A stretch of DNA of 64,000 nt, from NCBI RefSeq assembly GCF_002752675.1, contig NZ_CP024608.1, forward strand, positions 6,138,001-6,202,000. Reading direction: 5' to 3'. This DNA is from Massilia violaceinigra (GTDB lineage: Bacteria; Pseudomonadota; Gammaproteobacteria; Burkholderiales; Burkholderiaceae_D). A program made the position numbers and the translations under genes. The stretch's first letter is position 1. The number at the start of each line of letters is the position of its first letter. This document shows, in pieces, positions 1 to 7,083 of this stretch. The notes beneath the pieces are model-generated. The model had not been told where the DNA came from, did not search any database, and was given only the letters and a program-made list of their open reading frames with translations.

Positions 1-2320
1 TGCGCTGCGCGACCGGAATATGCTCGATCTGGTCCGGGTCGATCTGGCTGGCCGTGTCGCTCATGGCCTGGGTCACGAAGCGCTTGGGAATGCAGTAGAA
101 ATAGACCGGATGGCGCTTGAAGCATGCCTCGGCCACCGCCTGCGTGAAGCAGGCGTCGGGGATTTCGTAGGGCGCGAGATAGTCGTCCTCCCTGGCGATC
201 TGCGCCAGCATGAAGGGTTCGGTCCAGAACACGCTCCAACACTCGGTCACGCACTTGGCGGGCGGATCGCGCTCGATGGCGCCGCGGTCGTGGCGCGCGA
301 CGATTGCGGGCCAGTCGGCATCCTGGCCGTAGCGTTGTTCGGCATACGCGAACAGCGCGGCATCGACGCGGTAGCCGGGTATCGCATCGAGGGCGCATTT
401 GTACTGGCCGATCGCCAGTTCCAGCAAGGGGCGCGTCTTGTACATGCCCGGCAGGCAGTTGTCGAAGCCGTAGTCGTCGCCGTGGGCGATGGCGGCCGCG
501 ATCAGGTCGTCGTCGATCAGTTCCGGCGGCACTTCTTCCAGCCGGCGCGCGTGGGCAGTCACGCACGCCAGGCACAGGGCCTTGTTCACATGCTGCGGCG
601 GCACGCTGGCAATCGACTCGCCGCACTGCACCGCCCTGACACAAACGTCGAAGTCGACGATAGGGCCCGGTACATGCGCCAGCGCGAAGCCGTGCGTGCC
701 GGGACGGGCCAGCAGCATCAGCGCCTTGTCGATGAAGCGCGGCGGGATGTTCTCCAGCCAACCGGGCGACGACGCGATCAGGGTTTCGGCAATCTCGCGC
801 GTGAACGCGCTGTCGGGAAGATGTTTGGCGTAACCCAGCTTATCCGGCCCGCTGGCGCGCACCACTTCGCGGCACAAGGCGTCGGTGCGGTACTCGTCCG
901 GCACCCTTCCGAGCGAGGCCGATTCGACGTGCAGCATGTAATTGAGCCAGTACGCCTCGTCCCTGGCGGGCAAGCCGACGGCGCCGGCGTCGATCTGGTC
1001 CCAGTCGACGCGGTTGTCGGCGCAGTACAGGAAACCGGTGTCGCCATGGGTGTCGTAGGACACGGCGTAGCGTTTGTCGTAGCGGCAGGCCGCGGCGTGA
1101 TCGGCGTTTGCCTGTTCAAGTTCATTGCGCTGGAAATGCGCAAGGCCCTTGAGCCAGCGCGCCGATTCGAGGTGCCGATCGAGTTCCAGCGCCCGCTCCA
1201 GGTCGGCCATGGCGGCACCGACCTGGCCCGACAACAGATACGCTTCGGCGCGGTAGCAATATGCCTGCCCCGCTTCGCTTTCCTTGTACTCGGACTCCTG
1301 ATTGTGCTCGATCGACATGCTAGCCAGCTCGATCGCCAAGCCAAGCTGGCGCGTGTGAACCGCGCACAGGGCCGCGTGGTTCAGCGCCGGATTGACCATG
1401 CCGGTCTGCTCCTTCGGGAACAGCGCGGCGGCCTTGCGGTACACGCCCAGCGCCTGTTCCCATGCGCCCTCGCGCAGTAGCGCGTACGCCATGCCGAACC
1501 AGGCTTCGTAGTAGGCCGGCGCGATGGCGGCCGATTTTTTATGCAGCAGATAGGCGTCCCGATGGTCGTCCGCGGCCATGGCGGCCTGCGCGGCCTGGTG
1601 GAAGGGATAGCAGGCGATGTCGTAGCCATCCTTGAAAATGGTGCGTCCGCGCTTCAGTGCGGAGATGATGGACGGGCTATGCCATGAAAAGTCGTCCGAA
1701 CCGTCACGCACGACGTAGGCGACGAAGCGTTCGTCGAGCACATGCACCGCATCGTGCCACGAGAACACCGGATTGGGCAGGTCGAGGTTGGCGCAGTAGT
1801 CGCCGTCACCCAGAATGAAAATGACCGCGCCGGGGTTGAGTGTGAGCTGGTCGATCCGGTAAAACCAGGCGAACAGAAATTGCGTGTCGAGGCGCAGTGC
1901 GGGCGGGCGGCGCATGGCGCAATCGTCCTCCGCAAGCAGCCAGGCGGATTTGGCCACGACGCGGCCGCCGACCGCGTTGCTCTGCATGGCGTCGAGCCGG
2001 ATCGCGTCCATATACACGTCGCCGCTGACAAAGCCCACCTGGCCGAGCGGGTCGCCCCACCCCAGATCGCCGCCGCCATCGTCGATATGCAGGTCGCCGT
2101 CGACGACGATCCGGCTCCAGGCCTGGCCCCCGGCCGCCTCCAGCATCTGCTTGCCGATGCTGACATTGCCGGTAACGAGCAACCACGGCAAATCGCTATC
2201 GTCTTCGGGCGCGTCATCCTCATCGTCCTCGCTGGCACCGGGAAAGCGTTCGCGAAAACCGGCATGCGAGAGAAGCGTGTAGCCGTCCCACGTCGTCAAG
2301 GGAATGATGTTCTTTGTCAT
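1..2320 (-). CDS. Large TPR-containing protein, C-terminus beyond the window
   Basis: An uninterrupted minus-strand frame runs from an ATG at 2320 to the left edge (at least 773 codons), with the usual codon bias of this genome; the stop is not in the window. The first ~220 residues are acidic and glycine-rich (GDLHIDDGGGDLGWGD), with no family I recognise. Residues ~240-400 look like tetratricopeptide repeats, with helical pairs such as AAIAPAYYEAWFGMAYALL and ADLERALELD. After that come ~60-residue leucine/proline-rich units (IPPRFIDKALML) reminiscent of DUF4116 repeats. No signal peptide is seen, so it is probably a cytoplasmic scaffold. The ribosome site is weak. The biochemical role is unknown; TPR assignment is by pattern only. 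Confidence 0.75.
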   Translation of the reverse strand, partial: MTKNIIPLTTWDGYTLLSHAGFRERFPGASEDDEDDAPEDDSDLPWLLVTGNVSIGKQMLEAAGGQAWSRIVVDGDLHIDDGGGDLGWGDPLGQVGFVSGDVYMDAIRLDAMQSNAVGGRVVAKSAWLLAEDDCAMRRPPALRLDTQFLFAWFYRIDQLTLNPGAVIFILGDGDYCANLDLPNPVFSWHDAVHVLDERFVAYVVRDGSDDFSWHSPSIISALKRGRTIFKDGYDIACYPFHQAAQAAMAADDHRDAYLLHKKSAAIAPAYYEAWFGMAYALLREGAWEQALGVYRKAAALFPKEQTGMVNPALNHAALCAVHTRQLGLAIELASMSIEHNQESEYKESEAGQAYCYRAEAYLLSGQVGAAMADLERALELDRHLESARWLKGLAHFQRNELEQANADHAAACRYDKRYAVSYDTHGDTGFLYCADNRVDWDQIDAGAVGLPARDEAYWLNYMLHVESASLGRVPDEYRTDALCREVVRASGPDKLGYAKHLPDSAFTREIAETLIASSPGWLENIPPRFIDKALMLLARPGTHGFALAHVPGPIVDFDVCVRAVQCGESIASVPPQHVNKALCLACVTAHARRLEEVPPELIDDDLIAAAIAHGDDYGFDNCLPGMYKTRPLLELAIGQYKCALDAIPGYRVDAALFAYAEQRYGQDADWPAIVARHDRGAIERDPPAKCVTECWSVFWTEPFMLAQIAREDDYLAPYEIPDACFTQAVAEACFKRHPVYFYCIPKRFVTQAMSDTASQIDPDQIEHIPVAQR

Positions 2321-2483
2321 GGAAGCCTGAAAAGTGGACAGCGAGAGAAAGCAGGATATGTGAAGAACATTATTATAACGTTAACATCCCTTTCCTCCCG
2401 CAGGCGACCCCACCCATCCATTCGCCACGCAGCTTGCACGCGGTTACACTGTCTATCCCACCATCCATAACAAGGAGCCATCA

Positions 2484-2846
2484 ATGGCCATCGCCGCAAA
2501 AGTGTTGATCGGTTTGATTTTGCTGTTGCACGTGTACTTCGTCCTGCTCGAAACGGTTCTCTTCAAGACGCGCGGGCGCCGCGTGTTCGGCCTGACGGCC
2601 GAAAAAGCCGAGATCATGGCGCCCGCCATGTCCAACCAGGGCTGCTACAACGGTTTCCTGGTAGCGGCGCTGGCGGTCGGCCTGTTTCATCCCAATGCCG
2701 AGATCGCGCATGCCTTCGTGATGTACGGACTGGCCTGCATCATGGTGGCCGGCATCTGGGGTGCGCTGACGGTCAAGAAGACCATCCTGTTCTTCCAGAC
2801 CGTGCCCGCCGCGCTCGCGCTGGCCCTGGTCTATCTGTCGCACTGA
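2484..2846 (+). CDS. DUF1304 family small integral membrane protein
   Basis: A 120-residue hydrophobic protein with about four predicted membrane helices (near residues 5-24, 50-68, 75-92 and 98-117). The layout and the motif CYNGFLVAAL match the DUF1304 family, which has no established biochemical function. The start ATG follows an AAGGAG ribosome site. It is transcribed divergently from the TPR-type gene, and its stop is about 90 bp before the ArsR-type regulator, with a weak hairpin between. It could be cotranscribed with the regulator, but the palindromic operator candidate downstream of it suggests a separate promoter there. Confidence 0.8.
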   Translation: MAIAAKVLIGLILLLHVYFVLLETVLFKTRGRRVFGLTAEKAEIMAPAMSNQGCYNGFLVAALAVGLFHPNAEIAHAFVMYGLACIMVAGIWGALTVKKTILFFQTVPAALALALVYLSH

Positions 2847-2871
2847 GCCCCCGCAGTCCCTCGTTTTAGTC

Positions 2872-2892
2872 CCTGCCCAGCAGGAATTTTTT
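2872..2892 (+). terminator. Weak intrinsic terminator candidate
   Basis: A five-pair stem (CCTGC, loop CCA, GCAGG) is followed by AATTTTTT. It lies 25 bp after the DUF1304 stop and directly before the ArsR operator candidate. The stem is short, so termination may be partial. Confidence 0.35.
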
Positions 2893-2894
2893 AC

Positions 2895-2914
2895 ATATCG
2901 TAATATGACGATAT
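2895..2914. promoter_or_regulatory. Palindromic operator candidate of the ArsR-type regulator
   Basis: Two perfect 7-bp arms, ATATCGT and ACGATAT, are separated by six bases. ArsR/SmtB proteins typically bind AT-rich imperfect palindromes of this kind over their own promoter. It sits 20 bp before the ATG at 2935 and covers the alternative ATG at 2905, which is the reason to prefer the downstream start. Confidence 0.6.
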
Positions 2915-2934
2915 TAGATTCGGAAAAACCCGAT

Positions 2935-3231
2935 ATGCAAATCGACGCCATTCACAAGGCATTGGCCAACCCGATGCGCCGCCAGATTCTTGGCTGGCTC
3001 AAGGAACCGCATGTGCACTTCGCACATCAGGTACACAACCTCGACGTCGGGGTGTGCGCCGGCCTGATCGACGCGCGGACGGGGCTTGCGCAATCGACCG
3101 TATCGGCCCATCTGGCAGCGCTGCAGCGCGCCGGGCTGATTACCTCGCGCAAGGTAGGCCAGTGGATCTATTACAAGCGTAACGAGGAAGCCATCAAGGC
3201 TTTCCTCGACCATATGAACGAGGGACTTTAG
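2935..3231 (+). CDS. ArsR/SmtB-family winged-helix repressor
   Basis: A 98-residue winged-helix protein. It starts with the family's usual MQIDAIHKALANPMRRQIL helix and carries the recognition helix region AQSTVSAHLAALQRAGLI, followed by a beta-wing (GQWIYYKRNEE). No clear metal-binding ELCVCDL motif is present. A single cysteine near residue 39 (VCAGLID) could act as a redox or electrophile sensor, which would suit the Old Yellow Enzyme encoded 9 bp downstream. An in-frame ATG at 2905 would extend it by 10 residues but lies inside the operator palindrome. The likely role is autoregulated repression of itself and the oxidoreductase; the inducer is unknown. Confidence 0.8.
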   Translation: MQIDAIHKALANPMRRQILGWLKEPHVHFAHQVHNLDVGVCAGLIDARTGLAQSTVSAHLAALQRAGLITSRKVGQWIYYKRNEEAIKAFLDHMNEGL

Positions 3232-3240
3232 GAGTTAAGC

Positions 3241-4299
3241 ATGACGACATTATTCGACCCCATCACCATCGGCGATCTCACGCTGCAAAACCGCATCATT
3301 ATGGCGCCGCTGACGCGCGCCCGGGCCATCGGCGGCGGCCGCGTGCCGAACGCGCTCATGGCCGAGTACTACGTGCAGCGCGCCTCCGCCGGCCTGATCC
3401 TGAGCGAGGCGACCTCGGTCACGGCGCAGGGCGTGGGCTACGCCGACACGCCGGGCATCTGGTCCGACGAGCAGGTCGAAGGCTGGAAGCTGGTGACCGA
3501 CGCCGTGCACAAGGCCGGCGGCAAGATCATGCTGCAACTGTGGCACGTCGGCCGCATTTCCGACCCTGAACTGCTGGACGGCGACGCGCCGGTGGCGCCG
3601 AGCGCGATCGCGGCCAAGGGCCATGTCAGCCTGCTGCGCCCTTTGCGCGACTATCCGGTGCCGCGCGCGCTCGAGCTGGAAGAAATCCCGGGCATCGTGG
3701 CCGCTTACCGCAAGGGCGCCGAGAATGCCAAACTGGCCGGTTTCGATGGCGTGGAAGTGCACGGCGCCAACGGCTACCTGCTCGACCAGTTCCTGCAGGA
3801 CAGCACCAACCAGCGCACCGACATTTACGGCGGCCCGGTCGAAAACCGCGCCCGCCTGATGCTCGAGGTGACCGACGCTTGCATCGAGGTATGGGGCGCC
3901 GGTAAAGTGGGCATGCACCTGGCGCCACGGCGCGACGCGCACGACATGGGCGACTCCGATCCGAAGGCGACCTTCGGCTACGTGGCGCGCGAGCTGGGCA
4001 AACGCGGCATCGCGTTCATCTGCGCGCGCGAAGGCCTGGGCGAGGACCGTCTCGGTCCTTACCTGAAGCAGGAATTCGGCGGCGTGTACATCGCCAACGA
4101 AAAGCTGACCAAGGACAGCGCCGAACAGCTGGTGGCCGCCGGCGAAGCCGATGCCGTCGCCTTCGGCCAGTGGTTCATCGCCAACCCCGACCTGCCGCGC
4201 CGCCTGCAGCTCGACGCGCCGCTGAACCCGGTCCGCGCCGACAAGTTCTACGCCTCGAACGAAGAAGGCTACACCGACTACCCTGCCCTGCAGGCGTAA
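3241..4299 (+). CDS. Old Yellow Enzyme family alkene reductase (NemA/XenB-like)
   Basis: A 352-residue TIM-barrel flavoprotein that should use FMN and NAD(P)H to reduce electrophilic C=C bonds or nitro compounds in the cytoplasm. Family landmarks are the N-terminal NRIIMAPLTRAR, the WHVGRIS segment, and the active-site stretch VHGANGYLLDQFLQ, which carries the His-x-x-Asn substrate-anchoring pair and the proton-donor Tyr. The length is normal for the NemA group. The ATG follows an AGGAG site and lies 9 bp after the ArsR-type gene, so both probably form one electrophile-inducible operon. The 3' end abuts the convergent YceI gene with no spacer. The physiological substrate cannot be read from sequence. 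Confidence 0.92.
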   Translation: MTTLFDPITIGDLTLQNRIIMAPLTRARAIGGGRVPNALMAEYYVQRASAGLILSEATSVTAQGVGYADTPGIWSDEQVEGWKLVTDAVHKAGGKIMLQLWHVGRISDPELLDGDAPVAPSAIAAKGHVSLLRPLRDYPVPRALELEEIPGIVAAYRKGAENAKLAGFDGVEVHGANGYLLDQFLQDSTNQRTDIYGGPVENRARLMLEVTDACIEVWGAGKVGMHLAPRRDAHDMGDSDPKATFGYVARELGKRGIAFICAREGLGEDRLGPYLKQEFGGVYIANEKLTKDSAEQLVAAGEADAVAFGQWFIANPDLPRRLQLDAPLNPVRADKFYASNEEGYTDYPALQA

Positions 4300-4869
4300 T
4301 TACTCGGCCACGGCTTCCACCTGGATGCGCAGGTCGACATCCATCTTGAAGCCGTAATCCTTGCCGGCGGTCAGGCCGAATTCATCGCGCTTGAAGCTGC
4401 CGTAGGCATCCGCACCGCACATCTCGCGTTTGAGCATGGGGTGCTGGATGCATTTGAAGCTCTTGATCTGCAGATTGACCGGCCTGGTCACGCCGTGCAA
4501 GGTCAGTTCGCCCTGCAGCTGGGACGGCGCGCCATCCTTGAAGCCGGTCAGCTTGCCTTTGTAGCGCGCCGCGCCGAACTTCGCCACATCGAACAGATCC
4601 GGGCCGGCCGCCCATTTATTCAGTACCTCCTGGCCGAAGTCGATGCTGGCCGGGTCGATGCTGATATCGACCAGGCCGTAGCCGGCCGCCTTGTCCAGGG
4701 TGACCTTGCCCGAGTTGCTGTTGAATTTCCCGCGCCAGACGGACACGCCCATGTGGTCGGCCTCGAAGCTGGGGAACGTGTGGTCCGGATCGATCTTGTA
4801 AGTGACCGGCGCTGCCAGCGCGGCGCCGCTGACGCCGGCCAGCAGGAAAAAGAGAACGTGTTTTTTCAT
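4300..4869 (-). CDS. YceI-family periplasmic protein
   Basis: A 189-residue secreted protein with a Sec signal peptide (MKKHVLFFLLAGVSGAALA, cleavage near residue 19). The rest is a YceI lipocalin-like beta barrel: YKIDPDHTFPSFEADHMGVS at the start, then GELTLHGVTRPV and GADAYGSFKRDEFGL. YceI proteins bind isoprenoid-like lipids in a hydrophobic pocket; the exact ligand here is unknown. Two cysteines near residues 139 and 151 (FKCIQHP, REMCGAD) could form a disulphide. It converges with the alkene reductase with zero bases between stops and seems to be transcribed alone. Confidence 0.9.
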   Translation of the reverse strand: MKKHVLFFLLAGVSGAALAAPVTYKIDPDHTFPSFEADHMGVSVWRGKFNSNSGKVTLDKAAGYGLVDISIDPASIDFGQEVLNKWAAGPDLFDVAKFGAARYKGKLTGFKDGAPSQLQGELTLHGVTRPVNLQIKSFKCIQHPMLKREMCGADAYGSFKRDEFGLTAGKDYGFKMDVDLRIQVEAVAE

Positions 4870-4950
4870 GGTGAGTATCGGTTGATTCGCGTTGCGGGAG
4901 ATCCCGGAAACTGTCCTGACCGAGGCCTGACCCCGGTTAGGAAACGTTAG

Positions 4951-5472
4951 CTAAGCCTGCGCTGCTTTGACGACCGTCGCCAGGTATTTTTCGTATTCGT
5001 CGTACATGCCGCCAAAGCCCTGCTGCATGGAGGCATGGCCGGACTTGAACGTCTCGATTTCGATGGCGCTGGCGTTGACCGGCGTCGAATGCAAACTGAG
5101 CGTGGTCTTGCCGTCGGCCTCGGTCAGGGTGCTCGTGTTGAGCACTTCCAGCGGCCACGTCGGGCTCATCGCGTGATGGATGCGATTGCCCTGCGCATCG
5201 GCAAAGCCGTTGACGAACACGAGGCGCTCGGGCGGCGTGATCTCGCGGTAATCGAATTTTCCGTACATTTCCACGCCCGGTCCGAAACGCATGCAGTAAT
5301 GGAACACGCCGCCCGCCTGCGGCTCGTGGCGGATCACCTCGATGGTGCAGCCCTGCGGCCCCCACCATTTTTGCAGGTGTTCGGTGTCGATCATGGTCTT
5401 GAACACGAGTTCGCGCGGCGCGTTGAAGACCCGCGTCAGTACGAAATCGACGCTGGAATCAGGGTTGGTCAT
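4951..5472 (-). CDS. SRPBCC/AHSA1-family protein
   Basis: A 173-residue START-like (Bet v1-type) protein of the AHSA1 family. It has the usual beginning LTRVFNAPRELVFKTMIDTE followed by HLQKWWGPQGC and a C-terminal amphipathic helix (QQGFGGMYDEYEKYLATVV). Such proteins bind hydrophobic ligands; the role of bacterial AHSA1 proteins coupled to ArsR regulators is mostly unknown. The start ATG lies inside the end of the ArsR gene (14-bp overlap), so the two are translationally linked. The region just 3' carries CTGACCCCGGTTAGGAAA, a motif related to the repeat near 35,870. Confidence 0.88.
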   Translation of the reverse strand: MTNPDSSVDFVLTRVFNAPRELVFKTMIDTEHLQKWWGPQGCTIEVIRHEPQAGGVFHYCMRFGPGVEMYGKFDYREITPPERLVFVNGFADAQGNRIHHAMSPTWPLEVLNTSTLTEADGKTTLSLHSTPVNASAIEIETFKSGHASMQQGFGGMYDEYEKYLATVVKAAQA

Positions 5473-5806
5473 CGTGGTGCTCCTTTGCTTGCAGGTTGGT
5501 GAGATAGTCGTCGAGCCGGTCGAGGCTGCCCTCCCAGAACTGGCGGTAATGCGCCATCCAGTCGGCTGCCTCGCGCAGCGGTTGCGCGTCGAGTTTGCAG
5601 GGCCGCCATTGTGCCTGCCGTCCGCGGGTGATCAAGCCGGCACGCTCGAGTACCTTGAGGTGCTTGGTCACGGCCGGCAAACTCATCTGGAACGGAGCGG
5701 CCAGCGCGGTCACCGAGGCTTCCCCATCCGCCAGGCGGGCCAGGATGGCGCGCCGGGTCGGATCGGCCAGAGCCGCGAAGGTGGTGCTGAGATGGTCTTG
5801 CCGCAT
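5459..5806 (-). CDS. ArsR-family repressor paired with AHSA1 gene
   Basis: A 115-residue winged-helix regulator of the type that precedes AHSA1 genes. It has FAALADPTRRAILARLADG, a recognition helix in LPAVTKHLKVLERAGLI, and a C-terminal dimerisation helix (WMAHYRQFWEGSLDRLDDYL). It lacks obvious metal ligands. It is the first gene of a two-gene operon with the AHSA1 gene, whose start overlaps it by 14 bp. A perfect 12-bp palindrome lies 13 bp upstream and is a natural autorepression site. Confidence 0.88.
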   Translation of the reverse strand: MRQDHLSTTFAALADPTRRAILARLADGEASVTALAAPFQMSLPAVTKHLKVLERAGLITRGRQAQWRPCKLDAQPLREAADWMAHYRQFWEGSLDRLDDYLTNLQAKEHHDDQP

Positions 5807-5818
5807 ACTAAACCCGGT

Positions 5819-5830
5819 GGTTAATTAACC
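5819..5830. promoter_or_regulatory. 12-bp palindromic operator candidate (GGTTAATTAACC)
   Basis: A perfect palindrome, GGTTAATTAACC, sits 13 bp before the start of the ArsR/AHSA1 operon, where an ArsR dimer would block transcription or promoter clearance. The placement and symmetry are seen; binding is inferred. Confidence 0.55.
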
Positions 5831-5930
5831 TGACGGTAAATTATCAGCTGTTGAGGCGATCGTCAAGCGCCGCCCGTGAGGGCCGTCGCCGGCAGCCCGA
5901 GCGCCGTCGAAATTTTTTACTCCGGTAACT

Positions 5931-5958
5931 TTGACATTCCTGAAATCGTTGCTATAAT
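5931..5958 (+). promoter_or_regulatory. Sigma-70 promoter of tRNA-Arg
   Basis: A consensus -35 TTGACA (5931-5936) and consensus -10 TATAAT (5953-5958) are separated by 16 bp. Transcription would begin near 5965, about four bases before the mature tRNA. Confidence 0.9.
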
Positions 5959-5968
5959 CTTGTCTTTC

Positions 5969-6045
5969 GCGGCTGTAGCTCAGTTGGATAGAGTACTTGG
6001 CTACGAACCAAGGGGTCGTGGGTTCAATTCCTGCCAGCCGCACCA
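5969..6045 (+). tRNA. tRNA-Arg (anticodon ACG)
   Basis: A 77-base cloverleaf with encoded CCA. The acceptor stem is GCGGCTG (5969-5975) pairing with CAGCCGC (6035-6041), with discriminator A and CCA at 6043-6045. The D arm starts GCTCAGTTGG. The anticodon stem CTTGG/CCAAG encloses the loop CTACGAA with anticodon ACG at 6003-6005. The T loop is TTCAATT. The ACG wobble base is normally deaminated to inosine by TadA and reads CGU, CGC and CGA. Confidence 0.97.
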
Positions 6046-6060
6046 TTATTCGTAAGATCG

Positions 6061-6099
6061 AAGGCCTGAAGAGCAATCTTCAGGCCTTTTTTCTTTTTT
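6061..6099 (+). terminator. Intrinsic terminator after tRNA-Arg
   Basis: A perfect 12-bp stem, AAGGCCTGAAGA with TCTTCAGGCCTT, closes a GCAA tetraloop (6061-6088) and is followed by a long T-rich tract to about 6100. This is a classic rho-independent terminator starting 16 bp after the tRNA CCA. Confidence 0.93.
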
Positions 6100-6207
6100 T
6101 ACAACATTTTGTTGTAGTGTCACATTCTCTTACACTTTAGCCTCCGCGCGGATTCTGGCGTTTTACGCGAAGAAGCGCCCTCTTCCAAGGAATTAAACGC
6201 GTGTTAG

Positions 6208-6316
6208 TGTAGGTATTAACCTACAGATAATACGTTGGCTTGGTAATCTTTGTAAATATGCATTAGAATCGGACGCGCTCCCCTATGAAAATGTAAAAAT
6301 GGACTTATAGGGGAGC
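6208..6316 (+). promoter_or_regulatory. Two inverted repeats in the leader region of the FxDxF PEP-CTERM gene
   Basis: The ~370-bp stretch between the tRNA terminator and the gene at 6468 holds no gene that I can support. It contains TGTAGGT-ATTA-ACCTACA (6208-6225) and a second inverted repeat with arms GCTCCCCTAT (6277-6286) and ATAGGGGAGC (6307-6316) around a 20-base AT-rich loop. The first could be an operator; the second could fold in RNA or bind a regulator. Function is not known. Confidence 0.4.
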
Positions 6317-6467
6317 AATTAATTTGCCGGTGCAAGAATGCAGCGGCGTTGCGCGCACGTCGCGTCGTATCGCCGATGTTGAACGCGCCTTTGCTAGCAT
6401 TAAGCTCCCCGATTCTTGATAACCAGGCCGTCTTGCACGGCTGATTTTTTCTTACGAGGTAACACCT

Positions 6468-7016
6468 ATGAAACATATGAAATCCCTGATTGCTGCTGCT
6501 GTCCTGGCAACTGCAACGCTTGGTTCGTCCGCAGTCTTCGCTGCTGACATTTCCCATACCACGCAAGCGTTGCCTGTCATCGACAACAGCGCCAATTTCG
6601 GCAGCTCCTTCGCTCAGAACAACCAGAACAACACGTTCATGGACAAGTTCAGCTTTTCGGTCACCCGCGTGGCGCATGACTTCGACGCCATCGTGACCTC
6701 GTTCACGCGCAATGCCACGACCGGCATGGACGTCACCGGTCTGAGCTTGTTCAGCAACAACGGCACCCTGATCACCACCGGGTTCCAGGAAAGCACCGGC
6801 GCCACCGATATCTGGAGCCTGCGCGCGGACAGCCTGGGCCTGGGTAACTACTACCTGCAGGTCAGCGGCAAGATGGTTTCGGGCACCGCAGGCAGCTTCG
6901 GCGGCACCGTGATGCTGGCACCAGTACCAGAACCAGAAACCTACGGCATGATGCTGGCAGGCCTGGGCGTGGTCGGTTTCCTGGCCCGTCGTCGCAAGGC
7001 AGCCAAGCAAGCGTAA
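6468..7016 (+). CDS. FxDxF family PEP-CTERM surface protein
   Basis: A 182-residue exported protein. It has a signal peptide (cleavage after AVFA, near residue 26), the FxDxF-type motif FMDKF near residue 58, and a C-terminal PEP-CTERM sorting signal: VPEPETYGMMLAGLGVVGF followed by ARRRK. Exosortase/archaeosortase-type enzymes (EpsH family) recognise this tail during export in exopolysaccharide-producing Gram-negatives. The mature part has no cysteine and is of unknown function. The ATG follows GAGG with 8-bp spacing. It is monocistronic, between a structured leader and a strong terminator. Confidence 0.9.
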   Translation: MKHMKSLIAAAVLATATLGSSAVFAADISHTTQALPVIDNSANFGSSFAQNNQNNTFMDKFSFSVTRVAHDFDAIVTSFTRNATTGMDVTGLSLFSNNGTLITTGFQESTGATDIWSLRADSLGLGNYYLQVSGKMVSGTAGSFGGTVMLAPVPEPETYGMMLAGLGVVGFLARRRKAAKQA

Positions 7017-7033
7017 GTTGTTGCTTGTTGCAT

Positions 7034-7067
7034 AAAAAAACGGAAGCCTCGGCTTCCGTTTTTTTTC
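7034..7067. terminator. Bidirectional intrinsic terminator
   Basis: The stem ACGGAAGCC / GGCTTCCGT encloses a two-base TC gap. It is flanked by A7 on the left and T8 on the right, so it can end both the PEP-CTERM transcript (plus) and the hybrid kinase operon (minus), whose last stop is at 7084. Confidence 0.9.
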
Positions 7068-7083
7068 GTCCGAACAAAGCGCC

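Noticed and set aside
20..1480. Plus-strand frame of 486 codons
   Set aside because: It lies antisense to the TPR-type gene, has low-complexity Arg/Gly/Val composition, and lacks a family. The minus-strand frame has the proper codon bias.
5825..6076. Minus-strand frame of 83 codons reading GIEPTTPWFVAKYSIQLSYSRE
   Set aside because: It is the antisense of tRNA-Arg and its promoter; this peptide is a well-known spurious translation of tRNA genes.
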